Assembly: GCA_900766815.1 (NCBI GenBank)
Contig: CAAFWV010000067.1
Location: 1-20,875 of the forward strand
Length of the DNA stretch: 20,875 bases
Origin: Lachnospiraceae bacterium
Lineage (GTDB): Bacteria; Bacillota; Clostridia; Lachnospirales; Lachnospiraceae
Direction: 5' to 3'
Shown here: piece after piece, positions 7,477 to 15,792 of the stretch
Layout of the letters: each line of letters opens with the position of its first letter
Numbering within the stretch: position 1 is the first letter of the stretch
Made by a program: the position numbers and the translations under genes
The notes under the pieces: model-generated
The model's database searches: none
What the model saw: the letters and a program-made list of their open reading frames with translations, nothing else
What the model was told of the DNA's origin: nothing

Positions 7477-7511
7477 GCACTTTTGCAAATTAAACTATGA
7501 AAAAAAAGTGC
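7477..7511 (-). terminator. Possible terminator downstream of folD
   Basis: Arms GCACTTTT and AAAAGTGC (7477-7484 and 7504-7511) flank a 19-base loop, about 50 bases after the folD stop. On the minus strand GTTTTATA follows the stem; on the plus strand six T follow, so it could act in either direction. The stem is AT-rich and the loop long, so efficiency is uncertain. Confidence 0.4.
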
Positions 7512-7559
7512 TTTTTTGAATATTATTTATTCTAAACTACAATTTTTACACTGTGAAGT

Positions 7560-8408
7560 TTATTTTTCTGAAAATCTTAGAGCACTCATTACTGTATTCT
7601 TAAGGAGGACGGAAGTGGTAACAGTACCTACTCCACCGGGTACGGGAGTAGCTGCCGAAATAATATCCTCTGCCTTGGAATAGTCCACATCACCGCACAG
7701 CTTGCCGTCAACTACATTAATTCCGACGTCCATGATAATCTGTCCTTCAGACATATATTCTTCATTAATCATACCTGCAACGCCCGCACAGGCACATATG
7801 ATATCGGCTCTTCTGCACTCTTCCTTGAGGTCCTTAGTCTTAGTATGGCACATGGTTACGGTTGCATTCCCCTTCTGAAGCATCACAGACAATGGTTTGC
7901 CAACCACAAGACTTCTTCCGACCACAGTCACCCTCTTGCCTGTCAGATCAACCTTGTAATAATCAAGCATCTCCATTACCGCTCTGGCTGTACAGGGTTC
8001 GAAGCCTTCTCCATCCTGCATAAATGTATGTGCAAGGTTACTGATTGTCATACAGTCAACATCCTTATTGGGTGATACGCACTCCACTACCCTCTTCTCA
8101 TTGATAGACTTAGGCAGTGGTCTGAACATAAGGATACCGTGAATATTATCATCCTCATTACATTCCTTAATTACAGATATAAGCTCCTCCTCTGAAATAT
8201 CCTCAGCAAGCGCTCTGACAATTACCTTCGCACCCACCTGGTCGAAGCGCTTCAACAGTCCGCGCTCATACGATAAGTCATCCTCCCTCTGACCTACTCT
8301 TACAACTGCAAGTGTCGGCACAACACGGTTCTGTTTCAGTGCTGTAATCTTCTCGGTCAGATCCTCAGCAATAGCCTTAACTACCGGCATACCTCTCAAT
8401 TCTTCCAT
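7560..8408 (-). CDS. folD: FolD-family methylenetetrahydrofolate dehydrogenase lacking the usual cyclohydrolase residues
   Basis: FolD normally oxidises 5,10-methylene-THF to methenyl-THF and then hydrolyses it to 10-formyl-THF in the cytosol. The 282-residue length and the motifs KDVDC (115-119), GRSLVVGKP (164-172), TVTMCHTKT (183-191) and PVPGGVGTVTT (255-265) identify the family and an intact NAD(P)-binding domain. The segment normally YVxxK is SYERGLLKR here, so the catalytic Lys position holds Leu51, and the usual Gln of VQLPLP is Phe95 in MFRPLP. Both residues matter for cyclohydrolase activity in characterised FolDs. The ATG at 8406-8408 has GGAGG upstream and overlaps the end of fchA by 13 bases. 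I infer a mainly monofunctional dehydrogenase paired with FchA. Confidence 0.93.
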   Translation of the reverse strand: MEELRGMPVVKAIAEDLTEKITALKQNRVVPTLAVVRVGQREDDLSYERGLLKRFDQVGAKVIVRALAEDISEEELISVIKECNEDDNIHGILMFRPLPKSINEKRVVECVSPNKDVDCMTISNLAHTFMQDGEGFEPCTARAVMEMLDYYKVDLTGKRVTVVGRSLVVGKPLSVMLQKGNATVTMCHTKTKDLKEECRRADIICACAGVAGMINEEYMSEGQIIMDVGINVVDGKLCGDVDYSKAEDIISAATPVPGGVGTVTTSVLLKNTVMSALRFSEK

Positions 8409-8998
8409 AACGCCTCCATAATCTCAGAATAAACAGTGTTCATACGACTCACTGTATCCTCTACCATATTCTTAGCCTCAGTGTTCATGCTTATCGCAAG
8501 CTCCCTGTCTCTCATGGAGCCCGTATTAATATAGATATTCATAACCGAGCTCTCAATTGCAGCCTTAAGAATTGCAGCCGCACATGCAACATCAGACACA
8601 GCCAGTCTGGAGCCGATAATACTCAGTCTCTCAATTACCGGTACAAGAGCATATATATCACGGGTAATCTCGAGGGGCGCTTTGGCCGCATTAAGAGTAG
8701 CTTCCTCCATGATATCGGCATAACCCGGAGTATCCTTACTTAGGCTGTATGCCTTAGCCAGTGGCCTGAAGGCCTCCGCATCCTTCTCTATATCCTCCAT
8801 AAGCTGCTTAGTCATCCCGGGGATGCTGTTTAGCAGTTCATCTATCTCCGGCTGGTATTCCGCATACTTCTTCTTGCCTGTCGTAAGATTACATACCATA
8901 TTGCAGAGCGCACTGCTCAGTGCACCACATAATGCTGCAGCACCACCGCCTCCCGGGGTAGGCTCAGCAGATGAGAGTCTGTCAACAAAATTGTTCAT
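8396..8998 (-). CDS. fchA: Methenyltetrahydrofolate cyclohydrolase / cyclodeaminase family protein FchA
   Basis: This protein of about 200 residues belongs to the formiminotransferase-cyclodeaminase C-terminal family, all-helical dimers acting on folates. The N-terminal PTPGGGGAAALCGAL (13-27) is the family signature, followed by helices with TTGKKKY and the distal SDVACAAAILKAAIE. In acetogens and methylotrophs, FchA hydrolyses methenyl-THF to 10-formyl-THF. No formiminotransferase domain is attached, which favours cyclohydrolase over histidine degradation. The start is taken as ATG 8996-8998, six bases after AAAAGGG; the ATG two codons earlier (9004) directly abuts that site. Overlap with folD implies co-expression. 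The 100-base gap before it holds only a weak TATAAC, so readthrough from polC is possible. Confidence 0.88.
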   Translation of the reverse strand: MNNFVDRLSSAEPTPGGGGAAALCGALSSALCNMVCNLTTGKKKYAEYQPEIDELLNSIPGMTKQLMEDIEKDAEAFRPLAKAYSLSKDTPGYADIMEEATLNAAKAPLEITRDIYALVPVIERLSIIGSRLAVSDVACAAAILKAAIESSVMNIYINTGSMRDRELAISMNTEAKNMVEDTVSRMNTVYSEIMEALWKN

Positions 8999-9099
8999 AT
9001 CCATCCCTTTTCATATTCCTTCATGTTATACAGTAACCATATTTCCTACAGCTAAGACTAAGAATCCAAGCTGTCCGGCACTGTTAATCCTAATTCCTT

Positions 9100-12000
9100 T
9101 TACACCTGTCCCATATAATCAAAGATTGATATCTGGTTCGTCTCAGGCAGGTCACCGAGCAATCCCAGCTCAGCCATCTTATCAACAATAGTTGATGACG
9201 CATGAGTCCTCTCCCTGAAATCCTGCTTAGACAGGAACGGACCGCCCTTCACACCCTCAACCATCTGGTCTGCCGCATTTTCTCCGAGACCTTCAATGCT
9301 TGTCAGTGACGGCATAATCTTACCGTCTATTACCTGAAAAGAGCGGGCACTGACTCTGAAGATGTCTATAGGCAAGAATTCGTAGCCTCTCGCATACATC
9401 TCCTGAACCAGACGCATATCCTTGAGCATCGCCTCATCCTTCTTGGTCGCAGTAGCCTTATCAGCAAGCCTCTTCTTACATTCAGCCATGCTCTGCTCTA
9501 AGTGATCGCGACCCAGACACATTGCCTCATACGAGAAGGCCTTGGCTCTTATCGAGAAGAAGGCCGCATAGAATTCCAGCGGATAATTAATCTTGCAGTA
9601 GGCCACACGCCAGGCCATCATAACATATGCAGCCGCGTGAGCCTTGGGGAACATATACTCTATATGCTCGCAGGACCAGATATACCAGTCCGGAACATTG
9701 TGGTCAAGCATCTCCTGCTTCCACTCGGGCCACTGCGAACACTTGCCCTTGGCAACCTTACCCTTACGCACATTCTCCATAATAGAGAAGGCATGTGAAC
9801 TCTCAACTCCCATCTCAATCAGATATACCATGATATCATCTCGTGTACAGATGGCAGTCGAAATAGTCGCCTTGCCCTCTTTGATAAGCACCTCTGCATT
9901 GCCCTGCCATACATTGGTACCGTGAGCAAGTCCTGCTATTCTGACAAGGTCAGAGAAGGCCTGAGGCTTCGTATCAATAAGCATGTTCATGGCAAAATCG
10001 GTTCCGAACTCAGGTATTCCCAGGCATCCGAGCGGAGTGCCTCCGATATCGTCAGGAGTAATTCCAAGCGCATCCGTATTCTTGAAGAGACTCATAACTC
10101 CCGGATCATCCAGCGGAATTGTAAGCGGGTCCCTGCCTGTCAGGTCCTGAAGCTTCCTTATCATGGTCGGATCCTCGTGACCAAGAATATCAAGCTTCAA
10201 CAGGTTATGGTCTATCGAATGATAATCAAAGTGTGTGGTTATAGTATTCTCATCCTTGGGCGGATGCTGAACCGGAGTAAAGGAATCAATCTCTTCTCCG
10301 ACAGGAAGAACAATAATACCGCCGGGATGCTGTCCCGTACTTCTTCTTACACCAACACAGCCCTGAAGAATTCTGTTTATCTCACAGGGTCTCTTGCGTA
10401 CATCTCTTTCTTCATAATATTTCTTAACAAAGCCGTAGGCGGTTTTGTCAGCAAGGGTACCAATTGTACCTGCTCTGAAGGCCTGCTCGGCACCGAAGAT
10501 AACCTCTACATATTTGTGAGCCTTGCTCTGATACTCACTTGAGAAGTTAAGGTCAATATCAGGCTCCTTGTCTCCCTTGAAGCCGAGGAAGGTCTCAAAG
10601 GGTATATCAAAGCCGTCCTTAATCAGTTTCTCACCGCAGATTGGACATACCTTATCGGGCATATCAACTCCGGCTCTTCCGGCATAAGCCCTTACCTCAG
10701 GTGACTCGAAATCAGAATAATGGCACTTGCCGCAATAATAGTGAGGACTTAACGGATTGACCTCCGTAATTCCTGCCATGGTTGCGACAAAAGAGCTGCC
10801 GACTGACCCTCTCGAGCCAACCAGATAACCGTCCTCCACCGACTTCCACACCAGCTTCTGGGCAATAATGTACATAACCGCAAAGCCATTACCTATGATT
10901 GACTTAAGCTCTCTCTCCAGTCTCTCAAGTACTATCTCAGGCAGTGGGTCGCCGTACATGTCATGAGCCTTGTTATAACAGATATCTCTGAGCAGCTTGT
11001 CCGAATCCTCAATTACGGGCGGACATTTATCCGGTCTTACCGGAGATATCTTGTCACACATATCCGCAATCCTGTTCGGATTCTTAATTACTATTTCCTT
11101 AGCCTTCTCAAATCCCAGATACGAGAATTCCTTAAGCATCTCCTCTGTGGTATGAAGGTAAAGCGGTGCCTGATTGTCTGCATCCTTGAAGCCTTCACCC
11201 GCCATAAGAATTCTTCTGTATATCTCATCCTCCGGGTCTAAGAAGTGCACGTCACAGGTAGCTACCACAGGCTTGTTGAATCTCTCACCAAGCTCAACTA
11301 TCTTCCTGTTCACATCCTGAATATCCTCAACGGAATTGATGTTCTCATGCTTATCCGACAGGATCATGAACATGTTGTTGCCCACCGGCTGAATCTCAAG
11401 ATAATCATAGAAGTCTACAAGTCTTGCTATCTCAGCTTCATTTGCTCCATGCAGAAGCTCATCATAGAGCTCACCCGCCTCGCAGGCTGAACCAAGTATC
11501 AGACCTTCACGATGTTCCATAAGGAGACTCTTGGGCACACAGGGCTTACCTCTTCTCATATAGAAGAGATGAGACATTGATACAAGCTTATAGAGATTCA
11601 CCCTGCCTACATTATTCTTAGCCAGAATTATGGCATGGTGGGACCTGTTCTTCTTAACAAATTCAGCCGTGTCCATCTTGAGGTTACCTACTCCGGCAAG
11701 GTTACATATCTCCCTGACCTTGAGCATCTCACACAGCTTAATATATATATTGGCGGTACACTCCGCATCATCCACTGCCCTGTGGTGATTGAGCAGGCTG
11801 ACACCCAGGTCCTTAGCCACACTGTCGAGGGTATACTTCGCCAGATGCGGAAGCAGTACCTTGGACAGCATGAGGGTATCCACATGATTGAAATCATACG
11901 TAAGCCCCAGTCGCTCGCAATTTTTCCGTACAAAGGAGGTATCAAATTCGGCGTTATGCGCCACCAGATATGAGCCGGATACGAAGTCGAGGAACTTAGG

Positions 12001-13803
12001 CAGCACAGTCTCAATCGGATCAGCGTCCATCACCATGTCGTCCGTGATTGAGGTTAGCTGCGTAATCCTGAACGGAATCGGGAAGCCCGGGTTTACAAAG
12101 GCCGAGAACCTGTCAACGATTGCTCCGTCCTTAATCTTGACAGCACCGAATTCGATTATTCTGTCAGAAACTGCCGACAGACCGGTCGTCTCGAGGTCGA
12201 ATACCACGCAGGTACTGTCAATCGGCGTCTCATCTCCCTCCGTGCCCACGCACTTCTTCAGGTCATCAACAAGATAAGCCTCAACGCCGTATATTACCTT
12301 GAAGAAATCATCCGGGTTGGGATTGGCATCGCCGTTCTCAATTCGCCTCTTCTTCTCTGCGCCCCAGAGGTCGTCCCACACGTGGTTAGCCTCAGGGAAG
12401 CTCTGAACAACGCCGTGGTCGGTTATCGCGATGGCGCGGTGTCCCCACTTGTAGGCCCGCTTAACTATGGCCGATACATCCGACACGCCGTCCATATCGC
12501 TCATCTTAGTATGGCAGTGAAGCTCCACGCGCTTCTCCTCTGCCAGGTCTTCTCTGGGAGTCCTGAAGTCCTTGATGCTCTGGATTCCCTGGATGCTGCC
12601 GATAGTGAGCTCGTGCTCGAAGTCATCCATCATCGCCACACCCTTCAGCTTGACAAAAGCGCCCTGCTTCAGCTTGCCTGACAGCTCCTTAACCTGATCA
12701 TTGTGGACAAAGACCTTGAGGTGGAAGGTATCCGTAAAGTCGGTAACGTCGAAGAAATATATCGTCTTCTCATTCCTGATTTGGCGCTCCTCCGTCGCTA
12801 CAACCATACCGTGAACGACAACCTCGCCAATCTCTCCGACGATGTCCTTCATAGGTATGATTTCGCCGTCCACATCCTTACCGTATATAACATTCGGATT
12901 GTCGCTTCTGACAAGCGCTCTCCTGTTATCTCTGTCGAAATTATTGCCGGCACCCTTCCTGCCGTATGTCTTGCTCTGGGTTCTGCTTCCGGTCGTTCTA
13001 TTGCCGGCGCTTCCTGCACTGCCCGCACCTCCGGCGTCACTGCCGGTACCGGTGCCATTTACGCCTCCTGCACCTGTAGCACTGCCTGCTGCCTGAGCTG
13101 ACATAGAAGCTTGCTTGCCACCTTCCTCTGCTCTGCTGCCTGCTCCCTCAGCCGATACAGCTCCATCTATGTCGGCGCCAACATTCTCCTCTGTCTCTGA
13201 AGAATAATTGGTTAGAATACCTGCGTTGGCGGCTATCGCAGCAATACGTCTGCTTATCATCGCCTCGTCAGCATTCCTCTCCACAGTCTCCTTGGGCTTA
13301 TAGCTGACAGACAGTATGGCATCAACGCCACATCTCTCCGTGAATATCTTCTCAAGGAGTTCAATAAGCTCCTTCTCCTTCAGGTGATTACCTGTAGTAT
13401 CGGGCAGCACAATATTCATTGTACTGTCATTGCTGAAGGTGAAGTCCGCCTTTCTGAATGCAGCAGAGAGTCTGTGATCCCTGTCATCCAGCTCAGCCTG
13501 CAGACTAGCCTTATATACATCCATCAGGACGCGCAGATTATAGCTCTTCGGCAGGGAATATTTCTGCAGAAGCTTAACCGCAATATTCTTATTCTTAAAG
13601 AGGGCATCCTTAATTGCTGCAGTTGCCTTCTTAATTGCGGAATATGGAATGATATGGTCGGAATACAGGCATACTTTAAGAAGGTCCCCCTGATTATTCA
13701 AGGTGACCTTACTTACAATAGCGGTATCAAACAGTACCGATAGCTCTTTATTTAATTTCACGGAGGGGAAAACCTCCCTCCACAGCTTACCCTGTGCTTC
13801 CAT
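9100..13803 (-). CDS. polC: DNA polymerase III alpha subunit, PolC type
   Basis: PolC is the replicative polymerase of low-GC Gram-positives, with proofreading in the same chain. In the 1567 residues I see an N-terminal domain (1-200), a Gly/Ala/Ser-rich linker (about 201-290), an OB domain (about 315-405), a PHP domain starting at HCHTKMSDMDG (429-439) and split by the DEDDh exonuclease (FDLETTGL 535-542, AHNAEFD 615-621, HHRAVDDAE 673-681), a GSRGSVGSSFVA motif (996-1007), a Cys4 zinc module (C1024, C1027, C1053, C1056), and the catalytic PDIDLNFS (Asp1082, Asp1084). It ends with a clamp-binding QISIF (1557-1561). It is over 100 residues longer than the Bacillus protein, largely because of the linker. 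It starts 28 bases after the ispG stop, so the two are probably co-transcribed. Confidence 0.97.
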   Translation of the reverse strand: MEAQGKLWREVFPSVKLNKELSVLFDTAIVSKVTLNNQGDLLKVCLYSDHIIPYSAIKKATAAIKDALFKNKNIAVKLLQKYSLPKSYNLRVLMDVYKASLQAELDDRDHRLSAAFRKADFTFSNDSTMNIVLPDTTGNHLKEKELIELLEKIFTERCGVDAILSVSYKPKETVERNADEAMISRRIAAIAANAGILTNYSSETEENVGADIDGAVSAEGAGSRAEEGGKQASMSAQAAGSATGAGGVNGTGTGSDAGGAGSAGSAGNRTTGSRTQSKTYGRKGAGNNFDRDNRRALVRSDNPNVIYGKDVDGEIIPMKDIVGEIGEVVVHGMVVATEERQIRNEKTIYFFDVTDFTDTFHLKVFVHNDQVKELSGKLKQGAFVKLKGVAMMDDFEHELTIGSIQGIQSIKDFRTPREDLAEEKRVELHCHTKMSDMDGVSDVSAIVKRAYKWGHRAIAITDHGVVQSFPEANHVWDDLWGAEKKRRIENGDANPNPDDFFKVIYGVEAYLVDDLKKCVGTEGDETPIDSTCVVFDLETTGLSAVSDRIIEFGAVKIKDGAIVDRFSAFVNPGFPIPFRITQLTSITDDMVMDADPIETVLPKFLDFVSGSYLVAHNAEFDTSFVRKNCERLGLTYDFNHVDTLMLSKVLLPHLAKYTLDSVAKDLGVSLLNHHRAVDDAECTANIYIKLCEMLKVREICNLAGVGNLKMDTAEFVKKNRSHHAIILAKNNVGRVNLYKLVSMSHLFYMRRGKPCVPKSLLMEHREGLILGSACEAGELYDELLHGANEAEIARLVDFYDYLEIQPVGNNMFMILSDKHENINSVEDIQDVNRKIVELGERFNKPVVATCDVHFLDPEDEIYRRILMAGEGFKDADNQAPLYLHTTEEMLKEFSYLGFEKAKEIVIKNPNRIADMCDKISPVRPDKCPPVIEDSDKLLRDICYNKAHDMYGDPLPEIVLERLERELKSIIGNGFAVMYIIAQKLVWKSVEDGYLVGSRGSVGSSFVATMAGITEVNPLSPHYYCGKCHYSDFESPEVRAYAGRAGVDMPDKVCPICGEKLIKDGFDIPFETFLGFKGDKEPDIDLNFSSEYQSKAHKYVEVIFGAEQAFRAGTIGTLADKTAYGFVKKYYEERDVRKRPCEINRILQGCVGVRRSTGQHPGGIIVLPVGEEIDSFTPVQHPPKDENTITTHFDYHSIDHNLLKLDILGHEDPTMIRKLQDLTGRDPLTIPLDDPGVMSLFKNTDALGITPDDIGGTPLGCLGIPEFGTDFAMNMLIDTKPQAFSDLVRIAGLAHGTNVWQGNAEVLIKEGKATISTAICTRDDIMVYLIEMGVESSHAFSIMENVRKGKVAKGKCSQWPEWKQEMLDHNVPDWYIWSCEHIEYMFPKAHAAAYVMMAWRVAYCKINYPLEFYAAFFSIRAKAFSYEAMCLGRDHLEQSMAECKKRLADKATATKKDEAMLKDMRLVQEMYARGYEFLPIDIFRVSARSFQVIDGKIMPSLTSIEGLGENAADQMVEGVKGGPFLSKQDFRERTHASSTIVDKMAELGLLGDLPETNQISIFDYMGQV

Positions 13804-13831
13804 ATTATCCCATTCAACTGACTGTATATTG

Positions 13832-14884
13832 TTACTTCCAGTTAAGCAGCTCCTCCTTTAACGCATCCAGAAGCTCACTCTCAGGCATTTTACGTATAAT
13901 CTCACCCTTCTTAATTAAGAGTCCCTCTCCGTCTCCGCCTGCAATTCCTATATCCGCTTCCTTTGCTTCGCCCGGACCGTTAACCGCGCAGCCCATAACA
14001 GCCACCTTAATATCAAGCGGAATACCGCTAACCATATTCTCTACCTTATTGGCAAGTCCGATAAGGTCAATCTTAGTTCTTCCGCAGGTAGGACAGCTGA
14101 CAACCTCTATACCGCCCTTCCTGAGTCCCAGTGTCCTAAGTATCAGCTTTGCCGACTTAATCTCCTCCACCGGGTCACCTGTTAACGATACTCTTATGGT
14201 ATCGCCTATTCCCTGATTAAGAATAATACCGAGTCCCACTGCAGACTTGATATTGCCGCTTGTAAGAGTTCCAGACTCGGTTATTCCCACATGAAGCGGA
14301 TATACGGTCCTGCCTGCCAGAAGCTCATGCGCCCTTACGCACATCATGACATCCGAGGACTTAATCGATATAACCATATTATCGTATCCGAGGTCCTCAA
14401 TAATATGTACCTTGTCCAGGGCACTCTCAACTATTCCCTCAGCGGTCACACCATTATATTTAGCCACCAGCTCCTTCTCAAGCGAGCCCGAATTAACGCC
14501 CACTCTGATTGGAATGTTCCTCTCCTTAGCAACATCCACAACCGCCTTAACCTTATCTATGCTTCCGATATTGCCCGGATTAATCCTTATCTTATCAGCG
14601 CCGTTCTCCATAGCGGCAATCGCCATCTTATAATCAAAATGAATGTCTGCCACAAGCGGAATATGAATCTGCTTCTTAATCTCAGCTATAGCCTTCGCTG
14701 CCGCCTCATTAGGCACGGTACAGCGAATAATCTCACAGCCTGCCTCCTCCAGCTTAAGTATCTGACTCACACAGGCCTCCACATCCTCAGTCTTCACATT
14801 GGTCATCGACTGAATCGCTATCGGATTGCCTCCGCCTATCGCTACATTACCAATATTTACAATTTTAGTATCATCTCTGAACAT
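13832..14884 (-). CDS. ispG: 4-hydroxy-3-methylbut-2-enyl diphosphate synthase IspG (GcpE)
   Basis: IspG converts MEcPP to HMBPP in the non-mevalonate isoprenoid pathway, using a [4Fe-4S] cluster and reduced flavodoxin or ferredoxin. The 350-residue protein has the N-terminal TIM barrel (IGGGNPIAIQSMTNV; RINPGNIG at 100-107) and the C-terminal cluster domain with SCPTCGR (Cys264, Cys267), GCAVNGPGE (Cys299, Glu306) and IAGGDG. It is the compact bacterial form. The start is ATG 14882-14884, placed 5-6 bases after AGGTGA; the GTG three codons upstream lies inside that ribosome-binding site. polC follows. In many Clostridia dxr and rseP precede this gene; here the upstream neighbour is a divergent phosphatase/kinase pair. 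Confidence 0.96.
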   Translation of the reverse strand: MFRDDTKIVNIGNVAIGGGNPIAIQSMTNVKTEDVEACVSQILKLEEAGCEIIRCTVPNEAAAKAIAEIKKQIHIPLVADIHFDYKMAIAAMENGADKIRINPGNIGSIDKVKAVVDVAKERNIPIRVGVNSGSLEKELVAKYNGVTAEGIVESALDKVHIIEDLGYDNMVISIKSSDVMMCVRAHELLAGRTVYPLHVGITESGTLTSGNIKSAVGLGIILNQGIGDTIRVSLTGDPVEEIKSAKLILRTLGLRKGGIEVVSCPTCGRTKIDLIGLANKVENMVSGIPLDIKVAVMGCAVNGPGEAKEADIGIAGGDGEGLLIKKGEIIRKMPESELLDALKEELLNWK

Positions 14885-14932
14885 TTTCTTCACCTACCAC
14901 ATATAGTGTTATTTTTATGGGCTTACCCTAAC

Positions 14933-14961
14933 AGTATACAATCTGTACCCGCTAATATCAA
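14933..14961 (-). promoter_or_regulatory. Sigma-A promoter for ispG-polC
   Basis: TTGATA (14956-14961) and TATACT (14933-14938) on the minus strand are separated by 17 bases, each one mismatch from consensus. The start near 14926 leaves a leader of about 40 bases before the ispG ATG. Confidence 0.7.
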
Positions 14962-15001
14962 TCCGATTAATTCTTTTACGTCAAAATCGCTAAAGACTGA
15001 C

Positions 15002-15030
15002 TTGCACTTTTCTCCCAAATATCTTACAAT
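15002..15030 (+). promoter_or_regulatory. Possible promoter for the phosphatase/kinase pair
   Basis: TACAAT (15025-15030) is one mismatch from a consensus -10, with TTGCAC (15002-15007) 17 bases upstream as a weak -35. It lies 39 bases before the phosphatase start and about 40 bases from the ispG promoter, so the two divergent promoters are close but do not overlap. Confidence 0.4.
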
Positions 15031-15069
15031 CCTTTTACGCGTTTTGAATTGACCTATATGGAGACACTT

Positions 15070-15777
15070 ATGAAGTTTACCACAGCCTATTTATGGGAAA
15101 CCGGAGGCAGGATGGTTAACGAGGACTCCCTTACTGTCTTTGGTGCAACCAAAGCCGGCAGAGATTATCTGCTTGCGGCAGTTGCTGACGGTATAGGAGG
15201 ACTTTGCAGTGGCGAAATAGCTTCGGGTCATATCACCTACCGCTTAAAGATTGCCTTCGAAATGGCAATATCAAGACATTCCGTCATTGATTCAGACAAA
15301 CTGCTTAGAATAATACTCAGAGAGCTGTACAGCTGTCACAGGGATCTGCTTAAGCTGGGAAGGCTTGAGAATACCTCCTACGGTACCACTGTGTCCGCAC
15401 TTATTGTTAAGGACAGACGAGCCTACTGTATAAGCATAGGCGACAGCAGGATATACAGATATAACCGCCTTCTTCACGGAGCCTGTCAGATTGGACGTAA
15501 TCATGTTGACCTTAGGGGCAGACTGACCCGTTGTATCGGAAGCGGGGCCTTCAGAAGGATTAAGGTACGCAGGCTCACACTGCGCCGCGGCGATACCTTC
15601 CTAATTGCTACCGACGGCTTCTATAGGAATATCACACCTATGCTAAATACATTATGTGAGGAGGCTTATCACGATACAGGCAGCCTCGCCACGAAGCTTA
15701 AGAAGCTGTACCTGGCAGGTTGCAATGCCGGCAATAAGGATAACGCTTCTGCCATACTAATCAGATTCGGAAGATAG
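15070..15777 (+). CDS. PP2C-family protein serine/threonine phosphatase
   Basis: This 235-residue metal-dependent phosphatase carries the PPM/PP2C motifs in order: GRMVNEDS (13-20), ADGIGG (39-44, metal Asp40), GTT (105-107), GDSRIY (124-129), ATDGF (180-184) and KDNASA (223-228). It is soluble and a little shorter than the typical PrpC/Stp1. The stretch that normally carries the conserved LTxDHS motif reads IGRNHVDLRGRL, so that region has diverged. The start is ATG 15070-15072, six bases after GGAG; the frame opens earlier with TTG 15049 and ATG 15058 without good ribosome-binding sites. The kinase gene begins 15 bases after its stop. The obvious inference is that it reverses phosphorylation by that kinase. 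It is on the plus strand, against nearly all neighbours. Confidence 0.9.
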   Translation: MKFTTAYLWETGGRMVNEDSLTVFGATKAGRDYLLAAVADGIGGLCSGEIASGHITYRLKIAFEMAISRHSVIDSDKLLRIILRELYSCHRDLLKLGRLENTSYGTTVSALIVKDRRAYCISIGDSRIYRYNRLLHGACQIGRNHVDLRGRLTRCIGSGAFRRIKVRRLTLRRGDTFLIATDGFYRNITPMLNTLCEEAYHDTGSLATKLKKLYLAGCNAGNKDNASAILIRFGR

Positions 15778-15792
15778 GGAGGGTATCTCAAT

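Noticed and set aside
7076..7519. 147-codon plus-strand frame across the peptidase 5' end and the gap
   Set aside because: Its first half is antisense to the peptidase gene and its second half is AT-rich hairpin DNA; no recognisable protein features.
12842..13096. Pro/Ala/Leu-rich plus-strand frame
   Set aside because: The complement of the Gly/Ala/Ser linker in polC; open only because of the biased composition.
14291..15052. 253-codon plus-strand frame reaching into the ispG upstream region
   Set aside because: Mostly antisense to ispG, no family motifs and no good ribosome-binding site; it also covers both divergent promoters.
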